Shown: positions 12,273 through 20,370, numbered from the stretch's first letter. The stretch: 20,649 bases of DNA from Clostridia bacterium (GCA_017481065.1 JAFUPT010000029.1:1-20649), one strand, 5' to 3'. The notes: generated from the sequence alone by a model not told the origin. Made by a program: numbers and translations.

Positions 12273-13352
12273 TCAGGCCAGCAAATGCCCCACTTTTTTG
12301 ATGGCTTCCTGTTTCTTTTCGGCCCTCGCATGGATGTACCGGTTGGCCGTTGTCTGGATATCCGCATCACCGATGATGGCTTGGATGGTCTTGATATCCG
12401 TTCCGGTATCGTTCAACAGGGTCGCAAAACTGTGCCGGAACACATGCGGGGTTGCACCATGCAGATCTATCGTGCGGTTGATCCTCTCCATCATGCGGCG
12501 GTGTACAGAAAGTGTGATTGGGTTTGCATTTCCAATGATGTAGCCAAAGCCTCCCAGAGGCCGCAGAAAGGCATACAGGGCCTCTACAATGGGGATATCC
12601 CGTACGCCACTCTCTGTTTTCGTCGTGCCGATTTCAGGGGCGTTACAGCCGCGAGGAAAGGTGACATTCCTTTCAACATGAATCACATTCTTCTGAATAT
12701 CCAAGTCGCTCCAACGCAGACCCAGTATTTCTCCCCGGCGCATTCCGGTGAACAGAAGGAGTGCCATGTACCTTCTGTCCTTCTCTTCCAAGCGATGAAG
12801 AGAGCAGATGATATCCTTAATCGCATCCAAAGACAAGGCTTCGCGCCTTGTCTTTTTCTTTGATGGAATGACAAGGCGTTTGTCGCTGGCCGGATTTTTC
12901 TCAATGTGCCCGTCAATCCTTGCTGATTCAAGAATCGAATTCAGAAGCGTCAGCATTTCCTTCAGGCTCTTTTCCGCGAGATGCTTCCGCTTATTGAGAA
13001 AAACCTGGATGTCTTTAGTCGTGATCTGATCGACAGGCGTATTCTTCCACACGGGATAAAAATGGCCTTCGATAACTGATCGATATCCACCCGCAGTCGT
13101 TTTTTTGATTCGCTCTACCTTATAAACCCGAAACCATTCTTCTGTATAGGTTTCAAAGGTCGGAATAATTGGTTTTTCATCCGCTGCTGCCTGCTCCATA
13201 ATCTGCACAAACTCGCTTCTGCGGGCTGATTTCAATACGGTATGGATGATCTTGTCTGAGAGTTCCAACTCTGTATCTGCGCTGACCTGCGTCACTATAG
13301 GTGAACCATCATCCTTATATCCAATGCAAACACGCATTCTTCTCTTTGCCAT
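12273..13352 (-). CDS. Tyrosine recombinase / phage-type integrase
   Basis: 359 residues, ATG at 13352 with GAGGAG 8 bases upstream. N-terminal arm-type DNA-binding region (about 1-55), SAM-like core-binding domain (about 65-155: TFETYTEEWFRVYKVERIKKTTAGGYRS-type start), catalytic domain from about 170. Catalytic residues: R205 in TGMRRGEILGLRW, H303 and R306 in TPHVFRHSFATLL, and the nucleophile Y339 in TTANRYIH. The fifth position, usually His or Trp in a GH(S/A) box, is Asp in IIGDADIQTT (D329). Ends near the tRNA-Met gene, as expected for an integrase reading towards its attachment site. AT-rich codon use differs from the backbone genes. Confidence 0.94.
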   Translation of the reverse strand: MAKRRMRVCIGYKDDGSPIVTQVSADTELELSDKIIHTVLKSARRSEFVQIMEQAAADEKPIIPTFETYTEEWFRVYKVERIKKTTAGGYRSVIEGHFYPVWKNTPVDQITTKDIQVFLNKRKHLAEKSLKEMLTLLNSILESARIDGHIEKNPASDKRLVIPSKKKTRREALSLDAIKDIICSLHRLEEKDRRYMALLLFTGMRRGEILGLRWSDLDIQKNVIHVERNVTFPRGCNAPEIGTTKTESGVRDIPIVEALYAFLRPLGGFGYIIGNANPITLSVHRRMMERINRTIDLHGATPHVFRHSFATLLNDTGTDIKTIQAIIGDADIQTTANRYIHARAEKKQEAIKKVGHLLA

Positions 13353-13419
13353 TATCTTGCTCCTCTCATGAGCAAGAGTATTTGAGCAATATCTGTACAG
13401 TTTTCAAAGAGCTATTTCA

Positions 13420-13448
13420 ATGATAAATGGAGCAAAATCAGATGTCAA
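13420..13448 (-). promoter_or_regulatory. Sigma-A promoter of the integrase gene
   Basis: On the minus strand TTGACA (13448-13443), 17-base spacer, TATCAT (13425-13420), giving a leader of about 60 bases. One GAGCAA site (13430-13435) falls in the spacer and another (13451-13456) just upstream of the -35, so the phased repeat array overlaps this promoter. Confidence 0.78.
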
Positions 13449-13517
13449 GTGAGCAACAGTAGAATGTAAACGAAGCGAAATTAAGCATCAGCAGAGCAAT
13501 ATCGAGCAAAAATGAAG

Positions 13518-13548
13518 CTCCGCCGAGCAATAACAGAACTCGGTGGAG
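13518..13548. repeat. 10-bp inverted repeat inside the phased array
   Basis: CTCCGCCGAG (13518-13527) pairs with CTCGGTGGAG (13539-13548), with one G-T pair and an 11-base loop. It is the only GC-rich patch of the 237-base gap between the integrase and the next gene. No T run on either strand, so a terminator is unlikely. Confidence 0.6.
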
Positions 13549-13589
13549 TAACTTTTGAGTACGAATAAGCAAGAACAGAGCATAAAAGA

Positions 13590-13892
13590 TCAAAAACTGA
13601 TCTTTATACTCTGTCCCGCATCATCAATCGCCTTCTGCAGAATCTCCGCTACACCTTTAGCAATATCGCCTTCATTAATTTTCTTCCCGTTGAGGTAGGT
13701 CTCAAATGCGATCTTCAGTTTCTCATTATACTGCTTCATGTGCTCCTCAAACAGAATCGGGAAAAACTTCTTGATCGCAATCTCCACAAAGAAAGCAAAA
13801 TCATAAACGTGCTGCTCATGCTCCAAGGATCGGTTTGTTGAAAGCATGGTTGTTATTTCACCTGCGCACAGGTTGTGAATAGAAAACTCCAT
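13590..13892 (-). CDS. Small hypothetical protein of the integrative element
   Basis: 100 residues, ATG at 13892 with a strong RBS (GAGGAGGAAATT). No family recognised. The sequence is mostly helical and soluble: HEQHVYDFAFFVEIAIKKFFPILFEEHMKQYNEKLKIAFETYLN, then KKINEGDIAKGVAEILQKAIDD-like amphipathic helices; there is no signal peptide or membrane helix. It is transcribed in the same direction as the integrase, 237 bases upstream of it, with its own promoter (13943-13971). The end of the gene forms AAAGATC-loop-GATCTTTT on the minus strand (13605-13585), a weak terminator. Candidates such as an excision or copy-control factor are speculation. Confidence 0.7.
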   Translation of the reverse strand: MEFSIHNLCAGEITTMLSTNRSLEHEQHVYDFAFFVEIAIKKFFPILFEEHMKQYNEKLKIAFETYLNGKKINEGDIAKGVAEILQKAIDDAGQSIKISF

Positions 13893-13942
13893 AATTTCCT
13901 CCTCACCTCTGCCACTTCCTATGAAACGGAAGGTAGGGGATC

Positions 13943-13971
13943 ATTTTATATAATATATTTATCTATGTAAA
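13943..13971 (-). promoter_or_regulatory. Promoter of the 100-residue hypothetical gene
   Basis: On the minus strand TTTACA (13971-13966), 17-base spacer, TAAAAT (13948-13943), about 50 bases before the ATG at 13892. The stretch is very AT-rich, so alternative -10 boxes (TATTAT, TATATA) exist. Confidence 0.65.
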
Positions 13972-13974
13972 AGA

Positions 13975-14011
13975 GAATCCCGACTGTATCTAAACTGATG
14001 CGTCAGGATTC
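13975..14011 (-). terminator. Terminator of the small HTH gene
   Basis: On the minus strand GAATCCTGAC (14011-14002), which includes the stop codon, loop of 17, GTCGGGATTC (13984-13975) with one T-G pair, then TCTTTTAC. It separates the HTH gene from the promoter that follows directly. Confidence 0.62.
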
Positions 14012-14254
14012 CCTGGATTTTTGTGATAGTACCAGTTCTGCCAGTTCCAGTCTGGTGGGTTCATGTTCCATGAAGTACAGCAGCAGTTTATCCGCCTTCT
14101 CCGGCGACAAGTGAACAGGCGTGGTTTTCCATTTGTACAAGGTATTGGCTTGTATGCCCGTTGCCGCCGCGATAGATTTGATGCTGGAGCCGGGCAGATG
14201 GATTGCTGTCAGAAGCAGGACTTCCAATTCTGCAAAGGTTGTGTATTTTCGCAT
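14003..14254 (-). CDS. Small helix-turn-helix DNA-binding protein
   Basis: 83 residues from ATG 14254 (MRKYTTFAELEVLLLTAIHLPG); GGAGGTGAT at 14258-14266 fixes this start rather than the one 15 bases upstream. The middle part, SIKSIAAATGIQANTLYKWKTTPVHLSPEKADKLLLYF, reads as a helix-turn-helix: helix 2 SIKSIAAATG, turn, recognition helix ANTLYKWK. It resembles small phage-type repressors or excisionase-like regulators. The gene is divergent from the giant surface-protein gene and shares a 144-base intergenic region with it, so it might regulate that promoter or the element; this is inference from position. Confidence 0.78.
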   Translation of the reverse strand: MRKYTTFAELEVLLLTAIHLPGSSIKSIAAATGIQANTLYKWKTTPVHLSPEKADKLLLYFMEHEPTRLELAELVLSQKSRES

Positions 14255-14327
14255 TGTATCACCTCCCATAGAATAGGTGCGGCGGTAGGAGTGGGATTCA
14301 CTTTTTTCTTCCCGAATACGAAAAATA

Positions 14328-14356
14328 TGGACAAAGCTATTTAAAACGCTTATAAT
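14328..14356 (+). promoter_or_regulatory. Sigma-A promoter of the surface lipoprotein gene
   Basis: TGGACA (14328-14333), 17-base spacer, TATAAT (14351-14356), about 43 bases before ATG 14399. RBS GGGAGG at 14386-14391. Confidence 0.85.
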
Positions 14357-14398
14357 AAAAGTGTTAATTCCCTTTATGAACAGCTGGGAGGTATGGAA

Positions 14399-17300
14399 AT
14401 GTTGATCAAAACAAAGAGATTGCTTGCAGCGCTGCTAACGCTGACTCTGCTGGCGGGCTGTGCGCCTGCACTGGCGGAGGAAGCTGCGCCTGCGGTCGTG
14501 GAGATTGTTGAACTTCCCGCCGAAGAAGCGGCTGTCGGGCCTGAAACAGAAGAGGCACCTGTCCCTGCCGCCGAAATTACAGAAGAAACTCCGGCAGCGG
14601 AAGCCAGTGCGGAGCCGACTGCCGAGTTCTCTCCGGCTCCGGAAACGAGCGTGGAGCCGACGGCTGAACCCGCCGTTGTTCCGCTTGAAGCGCCTTCTGC
14701 TGAACCCACTGTGGAAATCACAGCAGAGCCCTCTTCGGAAGCAGCATCCATGCCCTCCGAAGAACCCATCCCTGAAGCATCTGCGGAGCCTGCGGCGGAA
14801 ACCACCGTGGAACCGGCTGCTGAAGCTACCGTCGAACCAGTTGCGGAAAGCACTGCGGAACCGGACATCGCTCCTTCTGTAGATCCCTCCGTTGAGCCGA
14901 GTGTCGAGCCCACGATCGAACCTTCTGTCGAACCTTCTGTCGAACCTTCCATAGAACCGACCGTTGAGCCCACGCCCGAGCCCGCCCTTCCGCAGATTCT
15001 CCTGAATGCGGAAGCGCTGAAGCTGGGCGTATCAGAAAAATTCACCATCACCCCGGCGCTGTCCACTGGCGAAGACGCCGAATTCAGCTTCGCCAGCGAA
15101 AACGCGAAGATCGCCACCGTAGACAAAAAGGGCCTCGTCACTGCAAAGAAGGCTGGTGAAACCACCATCATCGTTTCCTGCGGCGAACTCATTGCCGAGA
15201 TCCCTGTCACCGTGGTGAAAGCTCCCACCAAAGTGACCCTGTCCGCCACCAAGCTCTCCATGGGTGCTGGCCAGATGGAAACTCTCACTGCCGAACTGAA
15301 CAACGGCAATGAAAGTGCCGTAACCTTCACCAGCAGCAAAAAGAGCGTCGCAACTGTTGATGAAAACGGCGTCATCACCGCCATTGGCAAGGGCAAAGCC
15401 ACCATCACCGCCAAGGCCTACAACGGAAAATCTGCAAAATGCACGGTGACCGTACTTGCTGCGCCCACTGAGTTGAAACTCAATACATACGAACTGACCC
15501 TGCCCGCAGGCATGGAGGCGAAGTTGAGCGCCAGCGTAGAAAAGAATGCCTACGCCAGCTACAGCTTTGCTTCCTCCAATGAAAACGTCGCTTCCGTCGA
15601 CGGCAGCGGCAATATCGTGGCGGTCAATCCCGGCGCGACTGTCATCACCGTAACTACCTACAACGGCCTGACTGCCGCATGCTCTGTCACCGTCACCGAA
15701 GCGCCGACCGCCGTTACCCTCAATGCCAATACCATGACCCTCGGCGTGGGCGAGCCCTTCCAGCTCATTCCCGCGAATGATAAGGGCGTTCCCGCAAATT
15801 ATGCCTACGCAAGCAGCGACGCGAAGATCGCGACCGTGGACAAAAACGGCCTCGTCACCGCGAAGAAGGCAGGCGTGTCTACCATCACCGTTTCCACCTA
15901 CAACGGCCTGACCGCCGTCTGCGAGATCACCATCGTCAAGGCCCCCACCAAGGTCACGCTGTCCGCCGCCAAGCTCTCCATGGGCGTGGGTCAGACGGAA
16001 AAGCTCACGGTGCGCCTGAACAACGGCGATATTGGTTCCTACAGCTTCTCCACCAGCAAGGCCAGCGTCGCGACGGTGGATGAAAACGGCGTGATCACCG
16101 CCGTCGGCAAGGGTACGGCAAAGATCACCGCCACCACCTATAACAAAAAGAAGGCCACCTGCACCGTGACCGTGCTGGCCGCGCCGGAAAGTCTGAGCCT
16201 TGCAGAAACCGCCGCTTCCATCCCCATGGGCATGAAGCTCGACCTCAAGCCCAGCGTGGAAAAGGGCGCGATGGCGAACTACGTCTGCACCTCCAGCGAT
16301 GAAACCGTAGCGACTGTTGACAACAGCGGCAAGGTCACCGCCGTCAATCCCGGCAGCGCAACCATCACCATCACCGCCTATAACGGCCTGACCGCCGCCT
16401 GTGAAGTCACCGTCACTCCGGCTCCCACCGCAATTACTCTGAGCACCGGAGCCGTTGAACTGGGTGTGAAGGAGAGCTTCCTTCTCACGGCAGAAGCGGA
16501 CGTTGAGAGTGCGCTCAGCTACAAATCCGGCAACGCCAAGATTGCGACCGTCGGCGCAGACGGCATGATCACCGCGAAGAAGGTGGGCAGCACCGTCATC
16601 ACCGTCTCCACCTTCAACGGCGTGACCGCCGAGTGCGTTGTAACGGTCATGAAAGCCCCCACGAAGATCAGTCTCAATGAGGATTCCGTCGAGCTGGCGA
16701 CCGGCGAAACCTTCCAGCTGGAAGCAGAGCTGCCCTCGGGCTGCGCAGGCGCAGTGACCTTCGCAAGCTCTGACGCATCCATCGCCACCGTGGACGCAAG
16801 CGGCCTTGTCACCGCCGTTTCCGCAGGCGAAGCTGTGATCACAGCAACCACCTACAACGGCAAGAAGGCGGTCTGCAAGGTAACTGTCACCGGCCCCTAT
16901 GTGACGCCTGCGACAGATTTCACCTACACCACCGATGAAAACGGCTGCACCATCACCAGCTATTTCGGCCCTGATCTGCATGTCGTGATTCCCGAGACCA
17001 TCGACGGCGTGTCCGTCGTTTCCATCTCCGCTGAATTTGGCTGCAATCCCGATGTGCGCAGCATCACGCTTCCCGCCAGCCTCACCGATATCGGTTCGTG
17101 CGCCTTTGAGTATTGCTTCAATCTGGAGGAATTCAGGGTTGCAGACGGCAATTCCAGCTATAAAGCGCAGGACGGCGTGCTCTTTGAAAATGGCGGCAAC
17201 ACCCTGCTCGCCTACCCCGCATCCAAGGCCAGCGTGCGCTACAGCATTCCCGAGAACTGCACCCGCCTTGCCGACTGCGCCTTTTCGGGCGGACAGCTGC

Positions 17301-19714
17301 TGAAGTGGGTCGTCGTTCCCGCCACGGTGACGGATTTCGGCGATACCGTGTTCATCGGCTGCAGCCAGGTTTCGCTGATCATCGAAAAGGGCTCCGCCGC
17401 TGAGAGCTTTGCGCAGGTGCAGGGCGTGAATTACAGCACCTTCCGCACAGACCTGACGGAAGCCGAGAAGGAAATCGAATTCCGCAATGCCGATCTGTTC
17501 CGCGCGGAACAGCTGGGTCTGAACGTGGAATGCGCGGATGAAAGCACCGTCACCGGCGCGGAATACATGCAGATGCTGGACTGGTTCATCTCTCAGGCTG
17601 CGCCGGAGCGCACGGAGGAATGGCAGGCCATGTTCGCCCGCATCCGCGAGAGCGAGAAGCCCTTCGGCCGCGACGATGCTATGGCGGCACTCTATGCCGC
17701 CGCCGAGCTTGCAGGCGAGAGCTATCTGAAGGATATGTACGATGGCATGTACATACACGATGTCATCGGCGATGACTGGTATGATTACAGCCCCGATTAC
17801 TATCTCTTTGAGGAGGTTCTGGATAAAACGCCAGTCCGCGGCGGCGAGCTGGGCTTCAGCTACCTTGTGAGCGCATATTTCTTCTCGCTGAGTCAGGGCT
17901 CCCGCTATACCTCGGCGCGCCTCTTTGACTATGATCCCGTGAGCAATTCCATGCGCCCCGAAGCCCTGATCACCCCCGAGGAAGCCCTCGCTTCCGTCGT
18001 CCGCCTGCTGGATGCGGAGGAAGCCCTGCCCGTTCACAATGAAACCAGCGCCGCCGAAAAAGAGATCGAGGATTCCATCGACGCGCAGCGCGAGGCCATT
18101 TTGAACAGCGAATCGGAATACGAGGTCAAGGGCAAGGTCTACTATGTCTCCCCCAACGGTGATGACAATAACGACGGCCTGAGCCCGGAAACCGCCTTCA
18201 GGACGCTGGACAAGATCAACAGCGCGGCGCTGGAGGTCTATGGCGAGATCGTCGTCGGCAATCCGGAGTTCCCCGAATTCATGAATGTCTCCAAGAATCC
18301 CGAGGAGCGGCTGGTGCTGAACCCCGGCGATGTGGTGCTCTTTGAGCGCGGCATGGAGTGGCGCGGCATGCTGCGCGCCGCCGAGGGCGTAACCTACTCC
18401 GCCTACGGCGAGGGCGCGAAGCCCGTCATCAATTCCTCCCCGGAGAACGGCGCGGGCGAAGGCAAATGGGAACTGGTGGAAGGCACGGACAACATCTGGA
18501 AATACCATATGCCCATGCAGGACTGCGGCGGCATTCTTCTGGATGAAGAGCAGGTCGCCACAAAGACCCTTGCGTGGTGGAACAACGGAAAGTATTTCTA
18601 TGTGGGCGACCAGCACCATTTCGAAAACGTCGATGGCGAATTTGAAATCTATGAAGAATTCAACTGGGGCGTCCTTGAAAACCTGCGCTTCTTCAACTAC
18701 ATAGATTACGGCGACAGCCAGACATTAAGCTATGCCAAGTATGGCGATCTGTACCTGCGCTGCGACGAGGGCAATCCCGGCCTGATCTACGATGATATCG
18801 AGTTCTTCACCGGCTTGAACGGCTGGGCCCAGAGCGTATTCGGCAGCAACTGCGACAATATCATTCTGGATAACCTGTCCTTCAAGCATTCCGCCACCGG
18901 CATCGCCGTCGGCACAGATGAAAGGGGCACGGAGGACAACGAAAGCGTGATCGTGCGCAACTGCGAGGTTTCCTGGAGCGGCGGCATCCGGCAGACCTTG
19001 GGCGAGCTCGTAGGCAACCAGTATAATGTCATTACCTGCGGCGACGGCATTGCCGTGTTCAGCAGCAACGCGCAGATATACAACAATTATGTCCACCACC
19101 TGTTTGATAACGGAATTACAATCGAGAGCTTCGCGGCCGAGATTGCCGATGGCGAACCCCTCCCCGCATATCTCCGCCGCAAAAACAACAGCATATACGG
19201 CAATCTGGTCGAGAAATGCGGAGGCGGTATTATGGTGGGCGACTGGACGACGTATCTCAAAAACAAGGAACGTCCCACATATGAAAATATCTACGTCTAT
19301 GACAATCTGGTTGCCAATATCGGTGACGGCTGGTCGCACATGGAGGACTGGGATGTCGGTGTGAATACTGCGCTTGCGTCCCTGCTTCTTGAAGTGAATC
19401 CCGGCTACAAGAATATCAATTTCACCAACAATCTTCTGTACAAGACCCGTGATATCAGCCAGCTGGTCTCGATTTCCGCCCAGGGGGATTACAGCGCTGT
19501 GCTGAATTTCTCCGGAAACACCTATGTGCAGAACGAAAATGGCGGCATTGGCGTACTCAAACTGGTTATGGATAAGGGTTATGACAGCTACCGCTTCACC
19601 TACTCCGACTACGCAGATCTGGCGATCAAATATCTGTTGAACGATGCAGATGCAAATGTCCTGCCCACCGACCTGCTAGCCCTTGGCCTTGGCCCCATCG
19701 CCATCGACTTCTGA
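14399..19714 (+). CDS. Giant surface lipoprotein: Glu/Pro stalk, eight BIG2 domains, BspA-like repeats, right-handed beta-helix
   Basis: 1771 residues from ATG 14399; the ATG at 14393 is only one base from the RBS GGGAGG and is less likely. Signal peptide MLIKTKRLLAALLTLTLLAGC with lipobox LLAG-C21 (an ALA-E signal peptidase I site follows, so release is also possible). Residues about 25-197: acidic AEP/VEPS/VEPT repeats, a wall-spanning stalk. About 198-831: eight Ig-like BIG2 domains, each ending (V)TVxxAPT. About 832-1014: BspA-type leucine-rich LRR_5 segment (VVIPETIDGVSVVSI, DVRSITLPASLTDIGSCAFEYC). About 1015-1240: helical region of unknown type. About 1241-1771: beta-helix beginning YYVSPNGDDNNDGLSPETAFRTL, with ILDNLSFKHSATGIAVG and QIYNNYVHHLFDNGITIES coils, as in polysaccharide lyases and adhesins. 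No LPXTG motif. Likely a glycan-binding or degrading surface protein carried as cargo. Confidence 0.93.
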   Translation: MLIKTKRLLAALLTLTLLAGCAPALAEEAAPAVVEIVELPAEEAAVGPETEEAPVPAAEITEETPAAEASAEPTAEFSPAPETSVEPTAEPAVVPLEAPSAEPTVEITAEPSSEAASMPSEEPIPEASAEPAAETTVEPAAEATVEPVAESTAEPDIAPSVDPSVEPSVEPTIEPSVEPSVEPSIEPTVEPTPEPALPQILLNAEALKLGVSEKFTITPALSTGEDAEFSFASENAKIATVDKKGLVTAKKAGETTIIVSCGELIAEIPVTVVKAPTKVTLSATKLSMGAGQMETLTAELNNGNESAVTFTSSKKSVATVDENGVITAIGKGKATITAKAYNGKSAKCTVTVLAAPTELKLNTYELTLPAGMEAKLSASVEKNAYASYSFASSNENVASVDGSGNIVAVNPGATVITVTTYNGLTAACSVTVTEAPTAVTLNANTMTLGVGEPFQLIPANDKGVPANYAYASSDAKIATVDKNGLVTAKKAGVSTITVSTYNGLTAVCEITIVKAPTKVTLSAAKLSMGVGQTEKLTVRLNNGDIGSYSFSTSKASVATVDENGVITAVGKGTAKITATTYNKKKATCTVTVLAAPESLSLAETAASIPMGMKLDLKPSVEKGAMANYVCTSSDETVATVDNSGKVTAVNPGSATITITAYNGLTAACEVTVTPAPTAITLSTGAVELGVKESFLLTAEADVESALSYKSGNAKIATVGADGMITAKKVGSTVITVSTFNGVTAECVVTVMKAPTKISLNEDSVELATGETFQLEAELPSGCAGAVTFASSDASIATVDASGLVTAVSAGEAVITATTYNGKKAVCKVTVTGPYVTPATDFTYTTDENGCTITSYFGPDLHVVIPETIDGVSVVSISAEFGCNPDVRSITLPASLTDIGSCAFEYCFNLEEFRVADGNSSYKAQDGVLFENGGNTLLAYPASKASVRYSIPENCTRLADCAFSGGQLLKWVVVPATVTDFGDTVFIGCSQVSLIIEKGSAAESFAQVQGVNYSTFRTDLTEAEKEIEFRNADLFRAEQLGLNVECADESTVTGAEYMQMLDWFISQAAPERTEEWQAMFARIRESEKPFGRDDAMAALYAAAELAGESYLKDMYDGMYIHDVIGDDWYDYSPDYYLFEEVLDKTPVRGGELGFSYLVSAYFFSLSQGSRYTSARLFDYDPVSNSMRPEALITPEEALASVVRLLDAEEALPVHNETSAAEKEIEDSIDAQREAILNSESEYEVKGKVYYVSPNGDDNNDGLSPETAFRTLDKINSAALEVYGEIVVGNPEFPEFMNVSKNPEERLVLNPGDVVLFERGMEWRGMLRAAEGVTYSAYGEGAKPVINSSPENGAGEGKWELVEGTDNIWKYHMPMQDCGGILLDEEQVATKTLAWWNNGKYFYVGDQHHFENVDGEFEIYEEFNWGVLENLRFFNYIDYGDSQTLSYAKYGDLYLRCDEGNPGLIYDDIEFFTGLNGWAQSVFGSNCDNIILDNLSFKHSATGIAVGTDERGTEDNESVIVRNCEVSWSGGIRQTLGELVGNQYNVITCGDGIAVFSSNAQIYNNYVHHLFDNGITIESFAAEIADGEPLPAYLRRKNNSIYGNLVEKCGGGIMVGDWTTYLKNKERPTYENIYVYDNLVANIGDGWSHMEDWDVGVNTALASLLLEVNPGYKNINFTNNLLYKTRDISQLVSISAQGDYSAVLNFSGNTYVQNENGGIGVLKLVMDKGYDSYRFTYSDYADLAIKYLLNDADANVLPTDLLALGLGPIAIDF
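15227..16900 (+). repeat. 240-bp tandem repeats coding for BIG2 domains, arranged as a three-domain super-repeat
   Basis: The first codon after each inter-domain AP (usually APT; domain 6 has APE) lies at 15227, 15467, 15707, 15947, 16187, 16427 and 16661, that is 240-base steps and a last one of 234. A first domain precedes 15227. Domains 1, 4 and 7 resemble each other (AKIATVxxxGxxTAKKxG), as do 2, 5 and 8 (TKVTLSA-type start with GxGQ and LNNG), and 3 and 6 (EKxAxAxY, VAVNPG or TAVNPG). The unit duplicated seems to be three domains, about 714-720 bases. Confidence 0.85.
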
Positions 19715-19729
19715 TTACCCCCAACACAA

Positions 19730-19760
19730 GAGCCCTTCCGAACGGAAGGGCTCGATTTTT
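19730..19760 (+). terminator. Intrinsic terminator of the surface lipoprotein gene
   Basis: GAGCCCTTCCG (19730-19740), AA, CGGAAGGGCTC (19743-19753), then GATTTTTA. The T run overlaps the stop codon of the convergent serine recombinase gene (19759). This junction has a single simple hairpin, unlike the hairpin clusters at backbone junctions. Confidence 0.92.
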
Positions 19761-20349
19761 ATTGTAATATGCCTATGTACTTATACACCGTCGGCCTACT
19801 GAGTCCGCACACCCTCGCCAACTCCGATACATTCAGCGTCCCGGACATAAACGCGGGATAGTGTTTGTAGAACACAGCAGGAATATCGTCTTTCGTGGTC
19901 GGCCTGCGGCCAAGGCGTTTTCCCTTTTCCCGTGCATTCTGCATGCCGGATTTGACGCGGGCGCGGATCATGGACAGCTCCAGCTCTGCGAAAACTCCAC
20001 TCATTTCGAGGAAGGCCTTCGACATCGGATCGATATCGCCTTTGCGGCAGTCGATGGTAATGCTGCCGACGATGATTAAGCGCAGGAGCTTCTCTTTGAT
20101 GATGTCGATGATCCCGCACAGCTGTTTCGTGCTGCGGCTCAGTCGGCTGACTTCAAGTGTGGTGATTGTATCCCCAGCTTCTGCGCTCTCCAACAAAAGC
20201 TGCAGATTCTTCTTTACCTTGGCATCACCGTGCTCATATTCGAAAATGACCTCTTCTGCTCCAGTAGCTTTCAGTTCTCTGATCTGTCGGTTGATATCCT
20301 GTTTATCTTCATTGGTGCTGCATCTGGCATAACCCCAGATTTTGCTCAT
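19759..20349 (-). CDS. Serine recombinase, resolvase/invertase (Pin) family
   Basis: 196 residues, ATG at 20349 with GGAGGTAGAACA upstream. Small-resolvase layout. Catalytic domain about 1-140 with the nucleophile S11 in GYARCSTNEDKQD (family GYARVST, here V to C), the EVSRLSRSTKQL segment with R69 and R72, and the long E helix FAELELSMIRARVKSGMQNAREKGKRLGRRP. C-terminal helix-turn-helix about 150-196 (LNVSELARVCGLSRPTVYKYI). The size excludes the large serine integrases. It could resolve the element, invert a local segment, or belong to a nested transposon. It is convergent with the surface-protein gene. I found no clear res or inversion site. Confidence 0.93.
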   Translation of the reverse strand: MSKIWGYARCSTNEDKQDINRQIRELKATGAEEVIFEYEHGDAKVKKNLQLLLESAEAGDTITTLEVSRLSRSTKQLCGIIDIIKEKLLRLIIVGSITIDCRKGDIDPMSKAFLEMSGVFAELELSMIRARVKSGMQNAREKGKRLGRRPTTKDDIPAVFYKHYPAFMSGTLNVSELARVCGLSRPTVYKYIGILQ

Positions 20350-20370
20350 TGTTCTACCTCCTGTAAAAGA

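Larger units (their letters stand above)
13409..13583. repeat. Helically phased array of GAGCAA-like hexamers
   Basis: GAGCAA occurs at 13430, 13451, 13494, 13504 and 13525. Near matches are GAGCTA 13409, GAGTAA 13546, GAGTAC 13557, AAGCAA 13567 and GAGCAT 13578. Steps between neighbours are 21, 21, 43, 10, 21, 21, 11, 10 and 11 bases, all within one base of multiples of 10.5, so all copies face the same side of the DNA helix. Further weak matches (AAGCAT 13483, AAGCTC 13515) fill gaps at the same phase. The steps are not multiples of three and all frames are interrupted, so this is not coding. It fits cooperative protein binding; the protein is unknown. Confidence 0.75.

Noticed and set aside
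13409..13583. Phased hexamer array as a degraded coiled-coil coding region (21 bp equals seven residues)
   Set aside because: Steps of 10, 11 and 43 bases shift the frame, and all six frames contain stops.
13975..14299. Possible invertible segment (GAATCCC at 13975 and GGGATTC at 14293) that the serine recombinase might flip to switch the surface gene
   Set aside because: The match is only seven bases, one arm belongs to a terminator hairpin, and flipping would not clearly move the promoter at 14328-14356.
15032..18619. 1195-residue open frame on the minus strand opposite the surface protein gene
   Set aside because: It mirrors the codon bias of the real gene, has no plausible RBS or domain, and its His/Gly/Asp-rich composition is that of an antisense shadow of Ala/Thr/Val/Ser-rich coding DNA.
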